Source: Chlamydiifrater volucris
GTDB taxonomy: Bacteria; Chlamydiota; Chlamydiia; Chlamydiales; Chlamydiaceae
Length of the DNA: 64,000 nt
Direction: 5' to 3'
Assembly: GCF_902806995.1 (NCBI RefSeq)
Contig: NZ_LR777654.1
Location: forward strand, 310,001 to 374,000
The translations under genes were made by a program, and so were the position numbers. Numbering within the stretch: the stretch's first letter is position 1; every line of letters begins with the position of its first letter. This document shows positions 37,644 through 45,544 of this stretch, one piece after another. The notes beneath the pieces are model-generated. The model did no database searches, was not told the origin of the DNA, and saw only the letters and a list, made by a program, of their open reading frames with translations.

Positions 37644-38621
37644 TCATAAAGCTTCTTCAAAATGAGAAGCTATTGTCTCCGTTATAGCCTTTTCGTGAGG
37701 AGATCCTCCAAAGCCATGCCCCGTCTCAGGGAAACGGATAAAAGAAACATTTTTTGGAGAGCCGTAAAGGAAGATCTTCCTTTGTTGATCAGATATAATT
37801 AGGTCTTTTTCCCCTTGAAGATGAAGAATTTTTGTGGAAGGTCTTAAATGATTGATCAGGATGTAATCATGGATAGAACACAAAATATTGATATCGCCTT
37901 CCATGAGGACTAGAGGAAAGGATAAGAACCCAAATTCCTTACACAGAGACACCAACTCGCCAATGTTATTATTTTCCTGCCCCGGAGAGTCTACACGTAC
38001 CTTGTCGAGCAGTTCTTTGAACAGTAAGGTACCATCAGCTATGGGAGCCCATATAGAAATCGCCTTCACATTTATCAACTTTTGATCGTACTTTTTCGCG
38101 ATAGTCAAGGCCAGATGACACCCGTAGGAAAACCCCGCCAGGCCGATCCGGTTAATATCAATATCTGGATGCTCAGCTATTCTCCCCACGATATCTTCAC
38201 AGTTGCTCATATATTCTGTTAGAGGAACAGCTTCGGGAAGACCTTCGCTGTCTCCGCATCCTGCCAAGTCTACGCGAAACACTGCAATACCGCGCTTAGA
38301 TAGGCTGGTAGCTACCCGAATGTAAGAACTTCCGTGGCCTATTTTTGACCCTCGAAACCCGTGAAATAAGATAACAGCTGGAAATCCTGCAGGAGGAGGA
38401 GTTGTCAAAGGTTTGTGATAGACCCCTATGAGAGTTTTTTCTCCGCTTTCCACCGAAAAAGGATACCGCTTCTCATGATAAAAGCTCTCCTCGGGGAGGG
38501 GGTTTATCGTTATAAGGTCCTCTGGGACGCCAGGCAGGCTAGCTTTATATTCCCCGAACAAGGCGCTTGGCATAACTATCGAAGCTGAGATTAGAAGAGG
38601 TAGCCAGCCAGAAAACATCAT
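37644..38621 (-). CDS. Secreted alpha/beta hydrolase (CT149-like esterase)
   Basis: 325 residues with a signal peptide (WLPLLISASIVMPSALFG). Oxyanion-hole LFHGFRGSKIG, nucleophile elbow GLAGFSYGCHLA with Ser, and a late GHGFGG with the catalytic His; a serine-hydrolase triad is therefore visible. The C. trachomatis counterpart CT149 has been reported to hydrolyse cholesteryl esters, so a lipid esterase is the best guess. ATG 38621 has a promoter just upstream on the minus strand. It follows in order after the giant Inc-like gene and monooxygenase, as in other chlamydiae. Confidence 0.88.
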   Translation of the reverse strand: MMFSGWLPLLISASIVMPSALFGEYKASLPGVPEDLITINPLPEESFYHEKRYPFSVESGEKTLIGVYHKPLTTPPPAGFPAVILFHGFRGSKIGHGSSYIRVATSLSKRGIAVFRVDLAGCGDSEGLPEAVPLTEYMSNCEDIVGRIAEHPDIDINRIGLAGFSYGCHLALTIAKKYDQKLINVKAISIWAPIADGTLLFKELLDKVRVDSPGQENNNIGELVSLCKEFGFLSFPLVLMEGDINILCSIHDYILINHLRPSTKILHLQGEKDLIISDQQRKIFLYGSPKNVSFIRFPETGHGFGGSPHEKAITETIASHFEEAL

Positions 38622-38664
38622 AGTCGACTCAATTTAAGTTGCTAATTATTTGTGGGTTGGAGGA

Positions 38665-38693
38665 ATCATACCACTGTTGGAAGCTTTTGTGAA
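38665..38693 (-). promoter_or_regulatory. Predicted sigma-66 promoter for the hydrolase
   Basis: Minus strand: TTCACA, 17-base spacer, TATGAT. Both hexamers differ from consensus by one base. Leader about 40 bases. Confidence 0.65.
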
Positions 38694-38870
38694 GTTTTTT
38701 GGAAATGAGATCTTCAAAATCAAAAATTTAGTACCGAGATTCTATTTCTATTAGATTTTTTTGTTAAATGTTTTCGTTTCTGCCTAAGGGGCAATTCATT
38801 GTGAAAGGAATTTTTATGAAATCTACCAAGGAGTGCGGAGCAATAGATCAATGAACAACACGTTACTTTC
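38694..38870. other. Intergenic stretch between divergent promoters, no gene seen
   Basis: Between the promoters of the hydrolase and of leuS. The longest plus-strand frame with a usable start is a 12-codon frame at 38816. The ribosomal protein L33 gene that follows the CT149 homologue in C. trachomatis is not here. Confidence 0.6.
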
Positions 38871-38899
38871 TTGTTTTTTCTATACGTTCGAGGTAGAAT
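38871..38899 (+). promoter_or_regulatory. Predicted sigma-66 promoter for leuS-waaA
   Basis: TTGTTT, 17-base spacer, TAGAAT; leader about 40 bases. Confidence 0.6.
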
Positions 38900-38947
38900 T
38901 TCCTGGCTAATCTCTTAACGACTAAATACTAAGGTGTACGGTTTATC

Positions 38948-41419
38948 ATGCATTATGATCCCTCTATGATTGAATCGAAGTGGCAAACATTTTGGAAAGA
39001 TTCAAAAGCGTTTAAAGCGTTTGAAGATGCTTCCAAAAAAAAATATTATATCTTGGACATGTTTCCCTATCCTTCGGGGGCGGGACTGCACGTAGGTCAT
39101 TTAATCGGATATACAGCCACGGATATCGTAGCGCGTTATAAGAGAGCTCGAGGATTTTCTGTAATGCATCCCATGGGGTGGGATAGCTTTGGCTTACCTG
39201 CAGAACAATACGCAATCCGCACAGGCACACATCCGGGAGAAATAACTAAGAAGAACATAGCTAACTTTAGGAAACAGCTCAGTGCTATGGGATTTTCTTA
39301 CGATGAGGATAGAGAGTTTGCTACAAGCGACCCGAAATATTTCAAATGGACGCAAAAGTTATTTTCAATTCTCCATAGTCAAGGATTAGCCTACATGGCC
39401 GACATGGCAGTCAATTATTGTCCAGAGTTGGGAACGGTGTTGTCCAATGAGGAAGTAGAAGATGGATTTTCCGTGGAGGGTGGATACCCCGTAGAGAGAC
39501 GTATGCTCAGGCAATGGGTGCTCAAAATAACTGCTTATGCTGATAAGTTACTAGAAGGTTTAGACGAACTTGATTGGCCAGAAAGTGTTAAGCAGCTACA
39601 GAGAAGTTGGATAGGCAGATCCGAGGGAGCTGAGGTTCAGTTTGCCATTGAAGGAAAGAACAAAACTCTGACAGTGTTTACAACAAGACCAGAGACTTTA
39701 GCGGGTGTTACTTTTCTAGTTATATCCCCAGAACATCCTTTGGTGGCAGATTTAATTAGTGCAAATACTCGTGAATCTGTAGAAGCATATTTGAGCGAGG
39801 CTTCGAGAAAGAGCGAGAGAGATAGGGTTTCCGAGGGGAAGATCAAAACAGGAGTGTTTAGTGGCAGTATGGTGATTCATCCAATTACCGGGCAGTCCAT
39901 TCCTGTGTGGATTTCTGATTATGTTGTGGTTGGTTATGGTTTCGGAGCTGTGATGGGGGTCCCCGCTCATGATGAAAGGGATAAGGAGTTTGCTGAGGTG
40001 TTTAACTTGGACATTAAGGGAGTCATTTGTCCAGATTCTCAGTGTTGTATCAATAGCAATTTTGGAGATTTTTGTTTGAACGGTCTCTCTATTGATAGAG
40101 CTTCTGACTACGTAGTAAGGTATCTTGAGAAAAAGAAGATAGGGAAAGCAAAAGTATCCTACAAGTTGAGAGACTGGTTATTTTCTCGCCAACGTTACTG
40201 GGGAGAACCTTTCCCAATACTCCATTTTGAGGACGGAACATACAGAGTATTGGAAGATGATGAGCTTCCAATTGTTCCTCCTAACGTCAGTGACTACAAG
40301 CCTGATGGTCTCGGAAAGGGGCCTTTAGCAAGAGTTTCTGAGTGGGTAAACATTCAAGATCCGAAGACGGGAAAACGTGCCATGAGGGAGACACACACCA
40401 TGCCCCAGTGGGCGGGTTCTTGTTGGTATTATTTGCGTTTTTGTGATGCTACCAATGATGAAGCCCCTTGGAGTGAATCTAAGGAGCGTTATTGGATGCC
40501 TGTTGATTTGTATATAGGCGGAGCTGAACATGCTGTTTTGCACTTATTGTATGCTAGATTTTGGCATAGAGTGTTTTACGACTGTGGATTGGTTTCTACT
40601 CCAGAACCTTTCAAAAAATTAGTTAATCAGGGGTTAGTGTTGTCTACGTCGTATCGTATTCCTGGCAAAGGATATGTGTCTCCAGAGGATGTTGTAGAGA
40701 GAAATGGGCAGTATTTTTCCAAATCAGGAGATGCATTATTAGTTCGCCAAGAAAAGATGTCTAAGTCAAAGCTCAATGGAATAGATCCTCAGGAAATAAT
40801 TACAGAATTTGGCGCCGACGCTTTGAGGATGTATGCAATGTTTTCTGGGCCTTTGGATAAGAATAAGCTTTGGTGTAATCAAAGTATCGCTGGCTGCAGG
40901 AGATTTTTGAACCGTTTATATGAGTTATCTACTTCGGAAAAGGTTTGTAGTCAACCTGCTGATTTTGATGCAAATGTCTTAGTTCACAAGTTAATCAAGA
41001 AGATTACTGAGGATATAGAAACTCTGTCGCTGAATACCATACCATCAGCTTTTATGGAGTTTTTAAATGCGTTTTCTAAGTTGCCTGTTTATCCAAAAGA
41101 GTCTTTGGAAGTAGTATTCAAATTATTAGCTCCTATAGCACCACATGTAGCAGAAGAATTATGGGTTCTTTTTGGTAATCAACCGGGGATAGATCATGCT
41201 GGATGGCCTACCTATGACGATAAATACCTAGTATCAGCGATTGTCGTGTACGTTGTTCAAGTTAATGGAAAAGTGAGAAGTCGTATAGAAGTTTCCGTAG
41301 AAGAGTCCAGGGAGGAAATTTTGTCTAAAGCTAAAGAATCTGTTTTCAAGTACTTGGAAGGTGAAAGAATAAAGAAAGAAATAGTAGTTCCAGGAAAGCT
41401 TGTGAGTTTTGCTGTATGA
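38948..41419 (+). CDS. leuS: Leucyl-tRNA synthetase
   Basis: 823 residues. HIGH-type motif in YPSGAGLHVGHLIGYTATDI, KMSKS as EKMSKSKLNGIDP, editing domain (CP1) with TTRPETLAGVTFLV, and a C-terminal region ending VVYVVQVNGKVRSRIEVS that binds tRNA. Charges tRNA-Leu. ATG 38948 follows CTAAGGTG about 13 bases before. Overlaps waaA by 4 bases (ATGA), a conserved chlamydial pair though functionally unrelated. Intact. Confidence 0.97.
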   Translation: MHYDPSMIESKWQTFWKDSKAFKAFEDASKKKYYILDMFPYPSGAGLHVGHLIGYTATDIVARYKRARGFSVMHPMGWDSFGLPAEQYAIRTGTHPGEITKKNIANFRKQLSAMGFSYDEDREFATSDPKYFKWTQKLFSILHSQGLAYMADMAVNYCPELGTVLSNEEVEDGFSVEGGYPVERRMLRQWVLKITAYADKLLEGLDELDWPESVKQLQRSWIGRSEGAEVQFAIEGKNKTLTVFTTRPETLAGVTFLVISPEHPLVADLISANTRESVEAYLSEASRKSERDRVSEGKIKTGVFSGSMVIHPITGQSIPVWISDYVVVGYGFGAVMGVPAHDERDKEFAEVFNLDIKGVICPDSQCCINSNFGDFCLNGLSIDRASDYVVRYLEKKKIGKAKVSYKLRDWLFSRQRYWGEPFPILHFEDGTYRVLEDDELPIVPPNVSDYKPDGLGKGPLARVSEWVNIQDPKTGKRAMRETHTMPQWAGSCWYYLRFCDATNDEAPWSESKERYWMPVDLYIGGAEHAVLHLLYARFWHRVFYDCGLVSTPEPFKKLVNQGLVLSTSYRIPGKGYVSPEDVVERNGQYFSKSGDALLVRQEKMSKSKLNGIDPQEIITEFGADALRMYAMFSGPLDKNKLWCNQSIAGCRRFLNRLYELSTSEKVCSQPADFDANVLVHKLIKKITEDIETLSLNTIPSAFMEFLNAFSKLPVYPKESLEVVFKLLAPIAPHVAEELWVLFGNQPGIDHAGWPTYDDKYLVSAIVVYVVQVNGKVRSRIEVSVEESREEILSKAKESVFKYLEGERIKKEIVVPGKLVSFAV

Positions 41420-42729
41420 GAAAACGATTATTCCGCATAGCCTACGATACAGGTCTTGTTATAGCCTTTTTGATAGCTCTTCCCAAAATCTTTTATAAGA
41501 TGATTGTTTATGGAAAGTATAAAAAAGACATAGGTGTTCGGTTTGGTTTTAAGATTCCCGAAGTGCGCACAACTTCAGAGGATACCTCCTTGGTTTGGTT
41601 TCATGGCGCTTCTGTTGGGGAAATTCGTTTGTTGCTTCCGCTGGTTCGTCGGATGTTTGAGGAGTATCCGGATACGAAAGCTGTTGTCACAGCTTGCACT
41701 GAGGCTGGAGTTTCTGAGGCAGAAAAACTTTTTACTCCTTTGGGGGTATCGACTTTTGTTATGCCGTTGGATTTAGGGTGTGTGATCCGTCCCGTGGTTA
41801 GATTTTTGAAACCTTCTTTGGTAATTCTCTCTGAAGGGGATTGTTGGTATAACTTTTTACATGCGGCAAAGGAGTTTGGAGCCAAGGCCGTAGTAGTTAA
41901 TGGTCGTATGTCTGAGTCGTCGAGAAAGAGATTTCACGCGATCAAGTACTTAGCTAGAAATTGTTTTTCTCCGGTAGATTTGTTTTGTTTGCAAGATGAA
42001 GTACAGCAGGAACGTTTCATCAGTGCCGGAGTTCCAGAGGAGAAGATACGCATAACAGGTAACATCAAAACAGCTTTTTCTTTAGATGTGGATAATGGGG
42101 CGCTTAGGGGGTTCTGGAGAGAACGTTTGAGACTCTCTAGGAGGGAGAAACTTTTGGTGTTAGGTTCAACGCATCGTGTGGAAGAACACCTATGGATTAA
42201 AACTTTTATGGAATTGAAGCTGGCTCATCCGCATCTCAAGGTTCTTTTTGCTCCAAGGCATATAGAGCGAAGTAGGGAGTTGGAGGAAGATTTGCGACGT
42301 AGTGGAGTAGTATATGGTGTATGGAGTTGTCAGGATGCATTTGATATTAAAGATGTAATCATTTTCGATGAAATAGGTTCATTAGCTGATTTATACGCCG
42401 CTGCGGACTATGCTTTTGTAGGGGGGACTTTTGATGCTAAAATCGGTGGACATAACCTTTTAGAACCCCTATTTAGGGCTGTTCCATTGCTTTTTGGCCC
42501 CCATATTTTTTCTCAATCCGAAATAGGTAAAAAAATTCTTTCCTATGGCTGCGGAATTCTTCTAGGGAATGAGAAGAGTCTAGTTGCTGACATGATGCAC
42601 ATATTATCTGATCCTGAAGAAGCAAAAGCGTGTGTGTCTGCAGGTAAGAGATTCCTGGAGAACGAGTGCCAGGCGTTAGAATACACTTGGAAAGAAGTAA
42701 AAAGCTATATTCCTATTGATAAAAAATAA
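41416..42729 (+). CDS. waaA: 3-deoxy-D-manno-octulosonic acid (Kdo) transferase
   Basis: 437 residues. Membrane anchor near the N-terminus (GLVIAFLIALPKIFY), then a GT-B glycosyltransferase: WFHGASVGEIR, LVILSEGDCWYNFL, TGNIKTAF, LGSTHRVEEHL, and the C-domain FVGGTFDAKIGGHNLLEPLF. In chlamydiae this enzyme (GseA/KdtA) adds three or more Kdo residues to lipid A, making the genus-specific LPS epitope. Translation coupled to leuS by a 4-base overlap. Two CAU tRNAs follow within 115 bases. How many Kdo residues this version adds cannot be read from sequence. Confidence 0.95.
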   Translation: MRKRLFRIAYDTGLVIAFLIALPKIFYKMIVYGKYKKDIGVRFGFKIPEVRTTSEDTSLVWFHGASVGEIRLLLPLVRRMFEEYPDTKAVVTACTEAGVSEAEKLFTPLGVSTFVMPLDLGCVIRPVVRFLKPSLVILSEGDCWYNFLHAAKEFGAKAVVVNGRMSESSRKRFHAIKYLARNCFSPVDLFCLQDEVQQERFISAGVPEEKIRITGNIKTAFSLDVDNGALRGFWRERLRLSRREKLLVLGSTHRVEEHLWIKTFMELKLAHPHLKVLFAPRHIERSRELEEDLRRSGVVYGVWSCQDAFDIKDVIIFDEIGSLADLYAAADYAFVGGTFDAKIGGHNLLEPLFRAVPLLFGPHIFSQSEIGKKILSYGCGILLGNEKSLVADMMHILSDPEEAKACVSAGKRFLENECQALEYTWKEVKSYIPIDKK

Positions 42730-42756
42730 AGGGTTAACATAGAATTCTCCCCTTAT

Positions 42757-42829
42757 CGCGGGATAGAGTAGAGGTCATCTCGTTGGGCTCATAACCCAAA
42801 GGTCGGAGGTTCGAATCCTCCTCCCGCTA
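42757..42829 (+). tRNA. Initiator tRNA-fMet (CAT)
   Basis: Acceptor CGCGGGA / TCCCGCT with an unpaired first position (C1 opposite T72), anticodon loop CTCATAA on a stem ending in three G-C pairs (GGG/CCC), T-arm GGAGGTTCGAATCCTCC. The mismatched first pair and GGG/CCC mark an initiator. No CCA encoded. Confidence 0.9.
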
Positions 42830-42841
42830 ATTTTCGATTTT

Positions 42842-42915
42842 GGCGGTATAGCTCAGGTGGTTAGAGCAGCAGAATCATAATCTGCGTGTCGTTGGTTCAA
42901 GTCCGACTACCGCTA
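42842..42915 (+). tRNA. CAU tRNA: elongator tRNA-Met or tRNA-Ile2
   Basis: Acceptor GGCGGTA / TACCGCT with a terminal G-U, D-arm GCTCAGGTGGTTAGAGC, anticodon loop ATCATAA with CAT. Its T-arm GTCGTTGGTTCAAGTCCGAC resembles the lysidine-modified Ile2 type, so either identity is possible. Its last three bases are the stop codon of the convergent phosphofructokinase gene. Confidence 0.85.
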
Positions 42916-44574
42916 TACTGTCTCTCCGGTCTCCCGGACATGTCTTTGATTCCACTCGGTGAGCAAAGTTAGAGGGCGTTGATCGCAAAGATCTTCGCTT
43001 CCAAAGAACTGTAGGGGGCCAGGGAATGAGTAGTTATCTCTGTAGGCCCTATCTTCTTCCGTCTGTGACAGTTTTTTGAAAGCTGTGCTGGAAGTGTCTA
43101 CGTCATCCGTTTTAATCACAGCCACATGATTGCTGCCACGTTTTTCCATATGCATCATATTAAAAAGAGGAACGCCTCCTCCTTCCCATTGAGAATATTC
43201 TTTAGCTAGGCCTTTAACTGTAACCATATACCCTGTGTGCCCTCTAACAAGGAAAAGAGCAGAAAAGATTCCTAGCGTAATGGCATAGTTTGCATCAAAA
43301 TTTGAGGGGAAACCGGCTCTGGACTCGTACCCAAAAAAATGGGTGACTGGTTGGAAAGGGACAGTGTCAGGGAAGCTTTTTAGTGCTTCTTTAACCATTG
43401 TCGATAGTAATTCTTCCATAGCAATTTTTGATACTCTAACGTTTCCGTAAGAATCTCGAGCAAGCAGAAGCTGAGATTGAATTTCTTCTGGTAAGTTGAA
43501 GAAAGCTTGTTTGGAGTAAGAAGAAAGTTGATTTACTATGGATTCTGGAGTTAATTCACCTTGAGCGATGAGAGCATTCAGTTCAATGAGCAGATTTTTG
43601 GTGTCTTTTACGTGCTGAATAAGTCCCTCGGGAATGAGAATAATAGAATAATTTTTATTTTCTTGAGACCTCCGCCATAAGATCTCGGCTATTCTGAAAC
43701 TAATTTCCTTCAGAGTTTTTCCTTCCGATGCGAGAGACTCACTAATTAAAGCTATATTAGGATGAGTCCTCAAGGAGCATTCCAAGGTAGTGTAGGACGC
43801 AGATTGCCCCATCAGGCGGATAAAATGGTGATACTTTCTTATCGACAAAGTATCCTTGGCTAGATTTCCGATCATTTCGGAGTATGTTGAGCAAGAGGTA
43901 TGAAAACCAAGAGGGGTTTCTATCCAACGGTTTTTGAGGTCTCCATCGATAGTCTTAGGGACGCCGATAACGACAGTCTTGCAATTATGGGAGAGGAAAT
44001 ACTCAGCGAGCATGGCCGTGTCTGTGTTGGAGTTATCTCCGCCTATGATTAAAAGCCCATCAAGTTTTAATTTTTTCACCGTTTTAAGTACGGATGATTT
44101 CTGGTTTTCAGTGTGGATTTTCTCTCTACTGGAGGAGAGCATATCAAAACCTCCAGTGTTGTAATAGTTGTATATGGTGGCAACGTCTAACTCTTTATAT
44201 ACCCCTTGGATCAGTCCTAAAGGACCTTTAATGAATCCGAAGATTTTAGTTTTTTTATTAAAAACTTTGAGAGCTTCGAATAAACCAATGACAACATTAT
44301 GTCCTCCAGGAGCCTGTCCCCCGGAGAGAAGAACACCAATCCGTAATGGTGACGAAGGGGAATCGTCTCCTTTGACCAAGGTGACAGTGGGGACGGAACT
44401 GAGGAAAGGGAGAGTTTTTTTTAATTCTTCTTCACATTCTGGAGATGCGTGGGGGGTGTGAAGGGTCGGTAAGATATGTAAGAAGCGAATAGTTTCAAGG
44501 AAAGATAAAGCTTCTGGCCGATAACGCAGTCTCTGCAGCTCGAAATAGCTCTTGTTTAAGGAAAGTAATTCCAT
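42913..44574 (-). CDS. pfp: PFP-type phosphofructokinase, Asn/Lys form (553 aa)
   Basis: Long PfkA-family enzyme like the PPi-dependent (plant/Borrelia-type) group. Start of fold LLSGGQAPGGHNVV, phosphoryl-donor loop GGDNSNT (residues 178-184), catalytic GVPKTIDGDL with Lys207 and Asp210, and the MGRSA-equivalent LMGQSASYTTLECSL. Lys in PKTID is the residue typical of pyrophosphate users; the usual second Asp of GGDD is Asn181 here. Phosphorylates fructose-6-phosphate. ATG 44574. Stop codon overlaps the tRNA at 42842-42915. Three-gene operon with a hydrolase and a second copy. Confidence 0.9.
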   Translation of the reverse strand: MELLSLNKSYFELQRLRYRPEALSFLETIRFLHILPTLHTPHASPECEEELKKTLPFLSSVPTVTLVKGDDSPSSPLRIGVLLSGGQAPGGHNVVIGLFEALKVFNKKTKIFGFIKGPLGLIQGVYKELDVATIYNYYNTGGFDMLSSSREKIHTENQKSSVLKTVKKLKLDGLLIIGGDNSNTDTAMLAEYFLSHNCKTVVIGVPKTIDGDLKNRWIETPLGFHTSCSTYSEMIGNLAKDTLSIRKYHHFIRLMGQSASYTTLECSLRTHPNIALISESLASEGKTLKEISFRIAEILWRRSQENKNYSIILIPEGLIQHVKDTKNLLIELNALIAQGELTPESIVNQLSSYSKQAFFNLPEEIQSQLLLARDSYGNVRVSKIAMEELLSTMVKEALKSFPDTVPFQPVTHFFGYESRAGFPSNFDANYAITLGIFSALFLVRGHTGYMVTVKGLAKEYSQWEGGGVPLFNMMHMEKRGSNHVAVIKTDDVDTSSTAFKKLSQTEEDRAYRDNYSFPGPLQFFGSEDLCDQRPLTLLTEWNQRHVRETGETV

Positions 44575-44612
44575 GATGTGAAGTAGTTTAGTGGTTTCAG
44601 ATGTAAGGCTTT

Positions 44613-45461
44613 TTACTTTTCTTTAGAAGGATTTAATTTATACTCTAACCAGTCCGTTATGTCGGAAAGAATAGTCTCGTAGTGCGGACTTTCAGTAAAA
44701 TGATGCTCTGAGCCTGGATAGATGATACGTTTAGTTTCATGGCCTTTGTTCGTGAAAAAGTTCACAAAGAGGTCTCCGTGTTTCGAGGAAACTAAGGGAT
44801 CATTTTCCGACTGTAAGTACAAGAGAGGAATATTCTCTGACAGACCAGCTGCGTCGGAAAGAACATCCAAAAGAAGAAACTCTTTCTGGAACTCTCGGGA
44901 AAGAGGGTAGCCTTCATACACAAAAGTATTTTGAGCCGTTTTTGAGTGTGTTTTTTGGAAAATGGGCAGATGTAAGGAATCTTTTAGCCACACAGACCCT
45001 CTCATTACTGATGCCCACAGGACGATACCTTTTAGGAAAGAGAACTCTTTGGCTATCGACGTGACCAATGATCCCCCTAGAGATGACCCATAGACGGCTA
45101 CACGAGAAGTATCTACGCCATTTATAGACGAAGCAAAAGCCAATACGTCTCGACAAGCATTTTGGAAATCTTGTAGAGAAAAGTCTGAAAGAGAACCTTC
45201 GCTATCGCCAGAGCCCGGCAGGTCCATACGCAAGCAAGCACAGCCCTTACACGCAAGCATCGAACTTAGATGCACAAGATATCTCCTTCGCCCATATTTG
45301 TGAGATGCCAACCCATGAAAAATTAGAACGAGAGGAGGGGTCCTCACATGCAACGGCTTATGAAGCATTCCAAACAACTTTGTGTCTCTAACGGAGACCA
45401 CGGAAACCGAAGTCCTTGTTTCATATTTTGTTGTTACATGCTCTGCTATGGAAAGATTCAT
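44613..45461 (-). CDS. Alpha/beta hydrolase between the two phosphofructokinases
   Basis: 282 residues, no signal peptide. Oxyanion motif LIFHGLASHKYGRR, nucleophile elbow VAVYGSSLGGSLV, acid in LYLQSENDPLV, and His in YPGSEHHFTESPHY: a complete triad. DLPGSGDSEGSLSDFSLQDF resembles the corresponding DLAGCGDSEGLPEAVPLTEY of the secreted hydrolase at 37644, so the two are paralogues, one cytosolic and one exported. Substrate unknown. 38 bases before the downstream pfp gene and 83 after the other copy. Confidence 0.85.
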   Translation of the reverse strand: MNLSIAEHVTTKYETRTSVSVVSVRDTKLFGMLHKPLHVRTPPLVLIFHGLASHKYGRRRYLVHLSSMLACKGCACLRMDLPGSGDSEGSLSDFSLQDFQNACRDVLAFASSINGVDTSRVAVYGSSLGGSLVTSIAKEFSFLKGIVLWASVMRGSVWLKDSLHLPIFQKTHSKTAQNTFVYEGYPLSREFQKEFLLLDVLSDAAGLSENIPLLYLQSENDPLVSSKHGDLFVNFFTNKGHETKRIIYPGSEHHFTESPHYETILSDITDWLEYKLNPSKEK

Positions 45462-45544
45462 AAAGTATATTTTCTGCCTGCCCTCAGACTCTCTTTAAAC
45501 TCGACCCGTAATGTAGTTTTTAACAAATAATTAGTCGAGACTTT

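Noticed and set aside
38622-38947. Possible rpmG (L33) gene as in C. trachomatis after the CT149 homologue
   Set aside because: No frame encodes the L33 pattern; the longest is 12 codons.
42842-42915. Firm call as elongator tRNA-Met
   Set aside because: CAU anticodon with an Ile2-like T-arm leaves lysidine-modified tRNA-Ile possible; identity left open.
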